A stretch of 41,344 nucleotides of DNA. Source: Muribaculum sp. (GTDB lineage Bacteria; Bacteroidota; Bacteroidia; Bacteroidales; Muribaculaceae). How positions within the stretch are numbered: the stretch's first letter is position 1; each line of letters opens with the position of its first letter. The notes below the pieces were generated by a model. It worked only from the letters and a program-made list of their open reading frames with translations. It had not been told where the DNA came from and searched no databases. Shown here piece after piece: positions 1 to 7,519 of this stretch. A program made the position numbers and the translations under genes. The DNA lies in assembly GCA_023666965.1 (NCBI GenBank), contig JAMPAZ010000005.1, forward strand, positions 1-41,344. The letters run 5' to 3'.

Positions 1-105
1 GCTAATCAGTTTTGTGCATCTTTCAGATGCGATAATTGCATTTTGACACACCGTCCGGCTACACAATTTTCACGCTTCTTTCGAAGCAGTTATTGTTTTG
101 GAATA
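1..105. repeat. End fragments of the hairpin/TIR repeat family
   Basis: Bases 1-53 match, in reverse complement, the left end of the complete copy at 6643-6926: the shared core includes GCATCTTTCAGATGC followed by a TTTTGACACA end. The copy continues beyond the left edge of the window. Immediately after it, 55-103 is a second, more diverged end that again starts CCGGCTACACAA and carries a small GCTTC/GAAGC hairpin. From 106 to 190 there is a GCCGCACA/TGTGCGGC stem (140-173) beyond the end of the sigma factor gene. It is not followed by a T-run on the minus strand, so I do not call it a classical terminator. Confidence 0.7.
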
Positions 106-190
106 TACTTGAATAATGGCTATGTTTTTTTACTGCAACGCCGCACACACGACGTATTCCCCTACTGTGCGGCAGGTATGAAAGTCTGAT

Positions 191-694
191 TTATCTATAG
201 TCTTTGAGAGTCTGCTGCAGGCGTTGGCGTGCGAAGAATATGCGGCTTTTTACCGTTCCGAGCGGAAGGTTCATCTTTTCGGCAATCTCGTTGTATTTGT
301 ATCCGGCCACGTGCATCGTGAAGGGGATGCGGTAGTCGTCGGAGAATGCGTTGATGGCTTCGGTGATCTCTTTGGCCGCAAACGAGCCTTCGGGGGTCTC
401 GAATCCTGAGTCCTGCGGTAGGTTGAGGTGGTAGAGGTCCTCGGTCTGGTCGATTACCGTGGCTGAGCGTACTACCTTGCGGTAGTTGTTGATGAATATG
501 TTGCGCATTATGGTGAACACCCATCCTTTGAAGTTGGTGTTGTCAACGTACTTGTCCTCGTTGTCGAGTGCCTTTAGGGTAGTGTCCTGGAGCAGGTCGT
601 AGGCATCGTCGCGGTTCGAGGTGAGGATAAACGCGAAGTTAAGGAGGTTCTTTTGAAGATCCATCAGCTTGGTTTGGAAGTTTGTAGTTGCCAT
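191..694 (-). CDS. ECF-family RNA polymerase sigma factor
   Basis: This is a 167-residue sigma-70 family protein of ECF size, expected to direct RNA polymerase to a small regulon. Region 2 lies at about residues 10-75 (the DAYDLLQDT helix, then FKGWVFTIMRN) and region 4 at about 105-165 (YKYNEIAEKMNLPLGTVKSR, the helix-turn-helix that reads the -35 box). Both regions look intact. No anti-sigma gene lies beside it: downstream is a repeat, upstream a divergently transcribed MATE gene. It therefore looks like an orphan ECF factor of the kind widespread in Bacteroidales. The ATG at 694 is the first in frame and follows a leader of about 65 bases from the predicted promoter. Family assignment is firm; the regulon is unknown. 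Confidence 0.93.
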   Translation of the reverse strand: MATTNFQTKLMDLQKNLLNFAFILTSNRDDAYDLLQDTTLKALDNEDKYVDNTNFKGWVFTIMRNIFINNYRKVVRSATVIDQTEDLYHLNLPQDSGFETPEGSFAAKEITEAINAFSDDYRIPFTMHVAGYKYNEIAEKMNLPLGTVKSRIFFARQRLQQTLKDYR

Positions 695-769
695 AATGTT
701 CGGTTTTTTGTTGCAGTTTGGTATGATGTTTTATTGTTCTTGCAATCGTGTTACAAAACGATTACGATG

Positions 770-801
770 CAAAGTAACGGAATAAATTTTTATCCACCAA
801 A
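770..801 (-). promoter_or_regulatory. Bacteroidetes-type promoter of the ECF sigma gene
   Basis: On the minus strand a TTTG (-33 box, 798-801) is followed after 20 bases by TTACTTTG (770-777), close to the TAnnTTTG -7 consensus. Transcription would start near 763. Confidence 0.6.
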
Positions 802-1081
802 TATTTTTGCAATTATTTTTGGCAAAAGTTGATGCTAAAACAGTTAAAATATGTAAAACACCTGAAAATCAGCAATGTAATTTCGGGTTTTGTTACGCCG
901 ATGTTACAAATATATTGTAAAAGCATGTTTTGGGTAGATGGCATAGGTGCCTTACGGCGAAAAGATGGTAGTTCAATAGATTAACGGTATTGTAACATGA
1001 TTGTGCTTCGCCGATCATGGAAATCTCTGATTTGAAATTTCATATTCGTAGCTTATAGGTGCAGTGTAATGGGAATTTATG

Positions 1082-1089
1082 TAACTTTG
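1082..1089 (+). promoter_or_regulatory. Promoter -7 box of the MATE gene
   Basis: TAACTTTGC fits the Bacteroidetes TAnnTTTG -7 consensus. A clear -33 TTTG is not seen. Transcription would start near 1096, leaving a leader of about 58 bases before the ATG at 1154. Confidence 0.55.
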
Positions 1090-1153
1090 CACGGCGAGTA
1101 TCCGCAGTAAGGGGCCGTGGTTGGGCCTCTCGGCAAAATGCTTGTCAGATATA

Positions 1154-2527
1154 ATGGATAAAAGGCGTAATGAAACGGCCGGCCGTGTAGATATGCTACA
1201 CGGTGGCTTGGCAAAAAAGATATTAGTTTTCTCGCTGCCGTTAATAGCGAGCGGCATCCTTCAGCAGTCGTTCAACGCTGTCGATGTAGCCGTGATTGGC
1301 CATTATTCAAGTAAGCAGGCAATGGCGGCGGTCGGCGGCAACGGAGTGATTATAAGCATTCTGGTGAATCTGTTCTTAGGTGTGGCCGTAGGAGCCAATG
1401 TTGTCATAGCCAACTATATCGGCCAGCGCAATGCCGAGCGTGTCAGAAAGTCCATAGGCACTGTGGCCGTGGTGGCTGTTGCGAGCGGATTGCTGTTGCT
1501 TTTCCTTGGTGTAGCTGTTTCGCGGACGATATTAGAGTGGATAAGCACACCCGAAGATGTGATTGAGTTAGCTACGGCATATCTGAGGATATATTTTCTG
1601 GGAATGCCGTTTATGATGATTTATAACTTCGGCTCAGCTATACTGAGGAGCATCGGCGATACTCAGCGACCATTCTACTCTCTTGTTGTGGCTACGTGTG
1701 TAAATGCCGTGCTTGATTGGGTATTTGTTTCGCAGTTTGGCATGAATGTCGACGGAGTGGCGCTGGCAACAGTCATAGCCAACGTTGTCAACGCGATGAT
1801 TATAGTGAGAATCCTTATGCGCGAGCCGGATCCGTTCAGTCTGAAGTTTAAGGCAATGGCGGTAGAAAAGTCTGACTTAAAGCGAATGTTGCAGATCGGT
1901 GTGCCTGCCGGACTTCAGGGGATGGTGTTTTCTATTGCCAACTTTTTCATTCAGTCGTCGATTAATAAGTTCGGAGCCGATGCCATGGCCGGGTCGGCAA
2001 CAGCCCTTACTTACGAGGCATATTGTTATTATATAGTGAGTGCGTTCTGTGCGGCTACCATCGCTTTTACGAGCCAAAATTTCGGGGCGGGGAAGCATGA
2101 CCGATGTAAGCGTGTGGTCAGAATCTGCATGTTGATGTCCATTGTGGCTTGCGGACTGGCGAATCTTCTAATCACCTGGCAGGATAAATTATTCATCGGG
2201 GTTTTCACTACCAATCCGGATGTGTTCCACTATGCCGCGGAGAGACTCCATTGTGTGCTTGCCTTTCAGGCCATAGCTTCGACTTACGAAATTTCCGGCG
2301 CGTATATGCGCGGGCTCGGTTATTCGATGACACCAATGTTGCTGACCATTTTCGGCACATGCATACTGCGCTTGGTATGGGTCTACACCGTCAACGAACA
2401 TTACCATGACTTTAGGATACTTCTGTCGATATATCCGATTTCGTGGGCCGTCACCGGTGTCATGGTGTGTGTGGCCGCTTTCATGGTGCAGCGAAAAGTG
2501 TTCCGAGAACATGTGAGGTCGGTATAG
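1154..2527 (+). CDS. MATE family multidrug/Na+ antiporter
   Basis: This 457-residue polytopic inner-membrane protein has the layout of a MATE exporter: two homologous six-helix halves. Characteristic stretches are the PLIASGILQQ N-terminal helix, the GNGVIISILVN segment and, in the second half, LQIGVPAGLQGMVFSIANFFIQ. These transporters expel organic cations or drugs in exchange for Na+ or H+. I chose the ATG at 1154 over an upstream TTG at 1121 because the leading residues before it do not look like MATE sequence. The gene stands alone and converges on the YbhN-like gene with only 16 bases between the stop codons. Substrate unknown. Confidence 0.92.
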   Translation: MDKRRNETAGRVDMLHGGLAKKILVFSLPLIASGILQQSFNAVDVAVIGHYSSKQAMAAVGGNGVIISILVNLFLGVAVGANVVIANYIGQRNAERVRKSIGTVAVVAVASGLLLLFLGVAVSRTILEWISTPEDVIELATAYLRIYFLGMPFMMIYNFGSAILRSIGDTQRPFYSLVVATCVNAVLDWVFVSQFGMNVDGVALATVIANVVNAMIIVRILMREPDPFSLKFKAMAVEKSDLKRMLQIGVPAGLQGMVFSIANFFIQSSINKFGADAMAGSATALTYEAYCYYIVSAFCAATIAFTSQNFGAGKHDRCKRVVRICMLMSIVACGLANLLITWQDKLFIGVFTTNPDVFHYAAERLHCVLAFQAIASTYEISGAYMRGLGYSMTPMLLTIFGTCILRLVWVYTVNEHYHDFRILLSIYPISWAVTGVMVCVAAFMVQRKVFREHVRSV

Positions 2528-2543
2528 AAGACGCGACGGGTTT

Positions 2544-3641
2544 TTAACTTGCCGTCTCTTCGGTTGCCGATTGGGCGTTGCGCCTGCGTTCGGTCATAAT
2601 GTAGCAGGCCGAGAATATTCCAAGAGCCACAAGCATCAGTGCCTGGCATCCCCATACAGTGATGGAGTAGGCCGTGCCTTCCGTCTCCGGAATTCCGTAA
2701 AGCGACAGGGCAAACATTACCGCGAGATTCCAAGGGCCGAGGCCGCCGTTGGAGGGTACGGCGATGCTGAAGGAGCCGAATACGAACACTACCAGTCCCG
2801 GAATCAATCCGTAGGCGGTTCCCGGCTGTTCGATTAGTTGGCGAGTGAACGGAAATGCGTAGAAGCATGAGTAGGTCTCAAGGTAGTAGCATATCCAGAT
2901 TCCTAAAGTCAAGACAATGTACAGGTCGATGCCTTTCATGTGGAAAAGAACCTTAAATCCGTCCCATATCTTCATTACATTGTCTTTGAAGCTTTGGAAA
3001 TATTTATGCCCTTTCGAAAAATATAGCGTAGTCCATATTATGCCTCCGACGATTGCCACTGCAATCCAGATACGGGGATCCTCTACCCAGTGGCGGATGT
3101 CGCGGTCCACTCCATAATGGATGAAGAATTTATCCATAATAGGATGTGCCAGAATGAGAGTGAGCACCAGTAATACCGCGACGACAATGGCGTCAGAGGC
3201 TCTGTCGCCCAAGTCGGTCCCCACGACGGTGGAGAGCGGAGCCTTTTCGCGTCGAGAAATGTAGACGCATCGCCATGCCTCGCCCAGATAGGGAAACAGA
3301 AGGTTCAGAGCGTATGCGCCGAATATTGAGACGCTTTCGGCAATAACCGGAATGCGAGGAATGCCTACGCCTCGAAGCTGGATGCCCCAGCGGATTCCTC
3401 GAATGATGTGCGACAGCATTGTGAGCAACATCATCATAGCGATCCAGCGGAAGTCGCATCCGTGGCGAATGATATTGACCACTTCGTGAATGTCGACTTT
3501 GTGGAAGAGCCACAGAATCAAGCCTGCCGACACCCCGACGGGGACGACGTAGCGCAGGACTTTCCCGATCAGGCCGGTTAAGCCGGTCTTTTTGGGGGAT
3601 GCCTGGGGCTCTGTTGTTGGATTTGTCGGTTGTTGATCCAT
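2544..3641 (-). CDS. YbhN/UPF0104-like flippase-type membrane protein
   Basis: This 365-residue inner-membrane protein belongs to the lysylphosphatidylglycerol synthase transmembrane (PF03706, UPF0104/YbhN) family. A short proline- and threonine-rich cytoplasmic N-terminus is followed by a helix at about 28-46, IRGIRWGIQLRGVGIP and then NLLFPYLGEAWR, and near the C-terminus VPSNGGLGPWNLAVMF, the conserved turn of the family. Relatives include MprF-like flippase domains and proteins of unknown lipid or glycolipid transport function. There is no attached aminoacyl-transferase domain, so it is not a complete MprF. It is divergent from the M16 gene and convergent with the MATE gene, so it is probably monocistronic. 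Confidence 0.85.
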   Translation of the reverse strand: MDQQPTNPTTEPQASPKKTGLTGLIGKVLRYVVPVGVSAGLILWLFHKVDIHEVVNIIRHGCDFRWIAMMMLLTMLSHIIRGIRWGIQLRGVGIPRIPVIAESVSIFGAYALNLLFPYLGEAWRCVYISRREKAPLSTVVGTDLGDRASDAIVVAVLLVLTLILAHPIMDKFFIHYGVDRDIRHWVEDPRIWIAVAIVGGIIWTTLYFSKGHKYFQSFKDNVMKIWDGFKVLFHMKGIDLYIVLTLGIWICYYLETYSCFYAFPFTRQLIEQPGTAYGLIPGLVVFVFGSFSIAVPSNGGLGPWNLAVMFALSLYGIPETEGTAYSITVWGCQALMLVALGIFSACYIMTERRRNAQSATEETAS

Positions 3642-3758
3642 ACTTTTTTCTTAATAAGATATGTTAATATTTATTATCAAGCATATACTTATAACGCGGA
3701 TAGGCTTAAAGTCGTTCGATTTGTGGATGTAATTAATTGCTGAAAGAAATATAATTCG

Positions 3759-3766
3759 TACTTTTG
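3759..3766 (+). promoter_or_regulatory. Promoter -7 box of the M16 protease gene
   Basis: TACTTTTG is an exact TAnnTTTG match. A TTG at 3737-3739 lies 19 bases upstream and may serve as the -33 box. The 163-base gap to the divergent YbhN-like gene carries nothing else I can identify. Confidence 0.55.
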
Positions 3767-3804
3767 TAACTTGCAATCAATTATCTACTTTTAAAATTCA
3801 ACAA

Positions 3805-6630
3805 ATGAAAAAGTATCTTATCAACCGTCTGCTATGTGCTGTCGCCGTCGTCATGGCGATGCCTATGCTGATAAACGCACAGCAGATGCCGCCTATCCCC
3901 ACCGACCCCAATGTCAGGATAGGCAAGCTTGACAATGGATTGACGTATTATATTCGTCATAATGAGTATCCTAAGGGGCAGGCCGATTATTTTATCGCAC
4001 AGAAAGTAGGTTCGATTCAGGAGGAGGACAATCAACGCGGATTGGCTCACTTCCTTGAGCACATGGCCTTTAACGGTTCGAAAAATTTCCCGGACAATTC
4101 GTTGGTTCATTGGCTCGAAACGGTGGGTGTAAAGTTCGGACGTAATCTGAATGCCGGTACGGGATTTGATCAAACCACGTATTATTTTACTCAAGTGCCC
4201 ACTGCGCGGGAAAGCGTACAGGACTCTTGCCTGCTCGTTTTGGCCGACTGGGCCGACGGATTGTTGCTCGAAGATGCGGAAATTGACAAGGAGCGCGGAG
4301 TCATCCATGAGGAGTGGCGAAGCAGAAATGTCGGGCAGCAGCGTCTGATGGAGGAGGCCCTGCCGATAATATATCCCGGCAGCAAGTATGCCGACCGCAT
4401 GATCATCGGTACGATGGAGATTGTCGACAACTTCCCGTATCAGGATCTTCGCGATTACTATGAGAAGTGGTACCGTCCGGATCTACAGGGTATCGTGGTG
4501 GTCGGCGACATCGACGTTGACCGCATCGAAAATAAGATTAAGGAGATATTCTCGCCGATTAAGATGCCCGCAAATCCTGCGAAGCGTGAATATTACGAAG
4601 TGCCGGATAACGAGGAGACCATTTATTACGTAGGTAAGGATAAAGAGCTTCCCAATGCCAGAGTACAGCTTATGTTCAAGAGCGACACCCGTCCCGATTC
4701 GTTGAAGGGTACTCTCGACTATATGATTGAGAATTATGCCATTAATATGCTCATGAGTATGCTCGGCAATCGTCTTGACGATATGTCGAACAAGCCTGAT
4801 GCTCCATTTGCCGCCGCCGGTGCCTACAATGGCAACTATGTTTATGCCAAGACTAAGGACGCGTTCACCATGGTGGCCATTCCGAAGAGCGGCGAAGTCA
4901 TCCCGGCTTTTGAGGCTATATATCGCGAGGCTCTTCGTGCCAAGCGTGGCGGATTTACGGCATCGGAATATGACCGTGCGCGCAGCGAATACTTATCGCG
5001 TTTGGAGAATGCCTATAAAAACCGCAATACGATCACAAACACTGCCCTTGCTCAGGAATATGTCGATAATTTCCACGACAACGAACCTATTCCCGGTATA
5101 GAGCTTGAATATCAGATTATGTCGATGCTTTCGCAGCAACTTAGCGTGGAAATGCTTAATGCCGCTATGGCCGAGTTGGTGCCTGACAATAACACGGTAG
5201 TGATGGTTATGCTTCCCGACAACGGAGAGTACGCAACTCCGACAAACCAGGAGTTGGCCGATGCCATGAAGCGCGTCGCCGCCGAAGATATTGAGGTATA
5301 TGTCGACCAGGTGAAGACTGAACCTTTGATTCCGCAACTTCCGGCACCCGGCAAAATCGTGTCGACTTCAAAAGATGAACATTGGGATGCAACGGTCTGG
5401 AAGTTGTCTAACGGTGCAACCGTCATAGTCAAGCCTACGACATTTAAAGACAATGAAATATTGTTCCAGGCATACGCTCCCGGTGGTACCTCGATGCTTT
5501 CTTCGGATTACGACAATATACTCCGAGTGTTTGACTATGTGACTTCTACCAGTGGATTGGGCGACTATACAGCCTCTGATCTTAATAAATATTTGGCCGG
5601 TAAGCAGGCCGGAGTGTCGTTTGGGTTTGACAGCTACGACCGCGTAGTCTCCGGAAGTGCTGTTCCTAAGGATCTTCCGACTCTTATGGAGTTGATTTAC
5701 ATGACATTCACTGATGTCACTATCACACAAGATGAGTTTGATGCCAGCAAGAACACGTATGCCGGTGTGCTTCAAAATCAGGAGTCGGAGCCGCAGTACC
5801 AGTTTAGCAAGCAGCTGTTGGACTATCTTTACACTTCGCCTCGTCGGCATCTTGGCGGAGTCGACCTGATAAAGTCGGCTGACCGTGAACAGGCTCTTGA
5901 TTTAATCCATCGCGAACTTTCAAATCCGGGCGAATTTACGTTCATATTTGTCGGGAACATAGATATGGAAGTGTTTAAACCTCTCGTAGAGCAATATATC
6001 GCTTCAATGCCGGGCAAGGCTGTCGAAGCAGTCGAGGTCACTCCCGATCCGGCACTGTCGCTCCGTGCAGGAAGCGGTACGGAACAGGTTACATATCCGA
6101 TGAATACTCCGCAGACATGGGTAGCTATTTTGGCCACAGCCAACCTGCCTTATTCGTCGAAATATTCTAAATTGGCATCCGTTGCGGGACAGATTCTGAC
6201 GGCACGACTCGTTAAACTTGTGCGCGAAGATAAAGGTGCGGTTTATTCTATCAGCGCCTCCGGAAGCATGACCCGCGAGCCGTCGTTAAGAAATGTAGTT
6301 CTCCAGAGCGCATTCCCGATGAAGCCGGAGATGAAGGACGAAGTGCTGGATATAATTGCAGGACAATTTGACGACATGACGAACAATATTTCGCAAGAAG
6401 AACTTGACAAAGTCAAGGAATATATGATCAAGGAGGCTACCGCCAACCTTGAAAAGAACGGTTCGTGGCTGTCGGCTATGACTGCATATCAGATTAAGCC
6501 TGTAGACGGATTCACCGGCGCGGTTGAGGAGATTAACTCTATCACCACCGACGATGTGAAGAAGTTTATGAAAGAGGTTATGGATCAAAACAACTATCAA
6601 GTGTTTGTTATGGATCCTGAAACAAAATAA
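3805..6630 (+). CDS. M16 family zinc metallopeptidase (pitrilysin/insulinase type)
   Basis: This 941-residue exported protease has a signal peptide at about residues 1-25 (cleavage near NAQQ). The inverted zinc motif HxxEH is HFLEH at residues 82-86. The third zinc ligand is expected in the helix around the EEW of DKERGVIHEEW. The length matches the two-lobed PqqL-like M16B enzymes, with an active N-terminal half and a second peptidase-like half (about residues 510-930) that lacks the zinc motif but completes the clamshell chamber. Such enzymes degrade peptides in the periplasm. The gene is monocistronic, with a good -7 box upstream and a strong hairpin terminator 60 bases downstream. Confidence 0.95.
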   Translation: MKKYLINRLLCAVAVVMAMPMLINAQQMPPIPTDPNVRIGKLDNGLTYYIRHNEYPKGQADYFIAQKVGSIQEEDNQRGLAHFLEHMAFNGSKNFPDNSLVHWLETVGVKFGRNLNAGTGFDQTTYYFTQVPTARESVQDSCLLVLADWADGLLLEDAEIDKERGVIHEEWRSRNVGQQRLMEEALPIIYPGSKYADRMIIGTMEIVDNFPYQDLRDYYEKWYRPDLQGIVVVGDIDVDRIENKIKEIFSPIKMPANPAKREYYEVPDNEETIYYVGKDKELPNARVQLMFKSDTRPDSLKGTLDYMIENYAINMLMSMLGNRLDDMSNKPDAPFAAAGAYNGNYVYAKTKDAFTMVAIPKSGEVIPAFEAIYREALRAKRGGFTASEYDRARSEYLSRLENAYKNRNTITNTALAQEYVDNFHDNEPIPGIELEYQIMSMLSQQLSVEMLNAAMAELVPDNNTVVMVMLPDNGEYATPTNQELADAMKRVAAEDIEVYVDQVKTEPLIPQLPAPGKIVSTSKDEHWDATVWKLSNGATVIVKPTTFKDNEILFQAYAPGGTSMLSSDYDNILRVFDYVTSTSGLGDYTASDLNKYLAGKQAGVSFGFDSYDRVVSGSAVPKDLPTLMELIYMTFTDVTITQDEFDASKNTYAGVLQNQESEPQYQFSKQLLDYLYTSPRRHLGGVDLIKSADREQALDLIHRELSNPGEFTFIFVGNIDMEVFKPLVEQYIASMPGKAVEAVEVTPDPALSLRAGSGTEQVTYPMNTPQTWVAILATANLPYSSKYSKLASVAGQILTARLVKLVREDKGAVYSISASGSMTREPSLRNVVLQSAFPMKPEMKDEVLDIIAGQFDDMTNNISQEELDKVKEYMIKEATANLEKNGSWLSAMTAYQIKPVDGFTGAVEEINSITTDDVKKFMKEVMDQNNYQVFVMDPETK

Positions 6631-6642
6631 ACTGCAGAATCT

Positions 6643-6926
6643 CTGTGTCAAAATATCATTTGCATCTGAAAGATGCACAAAACTGATTAGCCGGGTAAAG
6701 CGGTCGTAAGACCGATTTGCCCGGTCTTATTTTGGGGCAATATGCGAAATCTGCAAAGATTTTAATCTGGATGTCGGGGTTAAATCTTTGCAGATTTAAT
6801 TGTTTGGTTACATTTCAAACCGGGCATTGTCGCTACGCTCCTAATCGCGTCACGACGCGCCCGTAGGGAATACCCGGCTACACAAATATAAACATCTTTC
6901 AGATGCGATAATTGCATTTTGACACA
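6643..6926. repeat. Complete copy of a MITE-like hairpin repeat
   Basis: The ends TGTGTCAAAAT and ATTTTGACACA form terminal inverted repeats that continue imperfectly inward through ATCTGAAAGATG and TAGCCGGG. Inside are a strong hairpin (6691-6724), a long dyad AAATCTGCAAAGATTT / AAATCTTTGCAGATTT (about 6756-6798) and a GCGTC/GACGC hairpin near 6847. There is no open reading frame of transposase size. Flanks show no clear target duplication. The arms recur at 1-53, around 22500, 30331-30496 and 31653-31809. A further detached piece (ATATGCGAAATCTGCAAAG) lies just outside at about 6945-6963. Confidence 0.75.
6691..6733 (+). terminator. Hairpin terminator of the M16 gene, inside the repeat
   Basis: CCGGGTAAAGCGGTC pairs with GACCGATTTGCCCGG across a GTAA loop and is followed by TCTTATTTT. 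It sits 60 bases past the protease stop codon. Confidence 0.65.
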
Positions 6927-7005
6927 CCGTATTATATTGCGGCGATATGCGAAATCTGCAAAGATTTTACCCCAATTTTGCAGTACAATTAGATTCGGTG
7001 TGCAT

Positions 7006-7013
7006 TAACTTTG
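7006..7013 (+). promoter_or_regulatory. Promoter -7 box of the small unknown gene at 7043
   Basis: TAACTTTGC fits the TAnnTTTG consensus; transcription would begin near 7020, giving a leader of about 23 bases. No convincing -33 box is seen. It lies directly after a stray piece of the repeat. Confidence 0.55.
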
Positions 7014-7042
7014 CAGACGTGAAACCTAAAAATCGTATTAAA

Positions 7043-7519
7043 ATGAAACACACAGCAAGACGCGCTCCGCGCTTTGACCGCGAATGGAAGGAGATGATAG
7101 CACTTTTACCTGAAGAACGCCAACCGGTAATCGAACGTGCTATTCGAGAATACCAATCTAACGGCGCTATGCCAGCCGGACTTCTTGGCGCGGAAGAGAT
7201 GGCATTCCTGTTAATCAAAAAGATTGTTGATCGACGCGCCAAGCAGCGCCAAGCGAGAATGCTCAAGAGAGAGCCGATTACGGCCGGTACTTCAAACTGC
7301 CAAGATAAGTTGACGGAAACAGGTGAACTTCCTGCACCGTATGCTTCTGTGGAAGTTGATGGCATTGACGCGCAGGTGGCGGTAGATGAGAGTGTGCCCA
7401 CACCTAACAGTATCCGGCAATCCGAAAGACAACGGCGCAAAGAAATAGTGCGTCGATTTAACCGGCTTAGTGCGCGAGGCCGCCGCCGTCAGGATAAGGT
7501 TAACGGGACATGCGCTTGA
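7043..7519 (+). CDS. Small basic hypothetical protein (Bacteroidales-type)
   Basis: This is a 158-residue protein of unknown function. The N-terminal part (about residues 10-75) begins EWKEMIALLPEERQPVIER and runs into an MAFLLIKKIVDRR helix. It resembles in layout the small Bacteroidales proteins in which a predicted helical domain precedes a basic tail, and distantly the N-terminus of DUF6291-like proteins; this is a weak resemblance. The C-terminus is arginine-rich (QSERQRRKEIVRRF), suggesting nucleic-acid contact. I chose the ATG at 7043 because the predicted transcript starts near 7020; the longer frame from 6947 would run through repeat DNA. Its 3' end overlaps the convergent TPR gene by 20 bases. 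Confidence 0.6.
   Translation: MKHTARRAPRFDREWKEMIALLPEERQPVIERAIREYQSNGAMPAGLLGAEEMAFLLIKKIVDRRAKQRQARMLKREPITAGTSNCQDKLTETGELPAPYASVEVDGIDAQVAVDESVPTPNSIRQSERQRRKEIVRRFNRLSARGRRRQDKVNGTCA

Larger units (their letters stand above)
695..1153. other. AT-rich intergenic region between sigma factor and MATE genes
   Basis: This 459-base gap holds the minus-strand sigma promoter (770-801), the plus-strand MATE promoter (TAACTTTG, 1082-1089) and several GTTAC/GTAAC motifs (750-755, 892-897, 903-908 and 991-996). The motifs at 892 and 903 are 11 bases apart, one helical turn. Such motifs resemble the -35 element of some ECF promoters, but no matching -10 was found. I see no convincing small gene. 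Confidence 0.5.

Noticed and set aside
140-173. Terminator after the first sigma factor gene
   Set aside because: The stem is perfect, but on the minus strand it is followed by an A-run, not a T-run.
6643-6926. CRISPR array or leader
   Set aside because: The repeated units are long inverted hairpin modules, not short direct repeats with unique spacers, and no cas genes are present.
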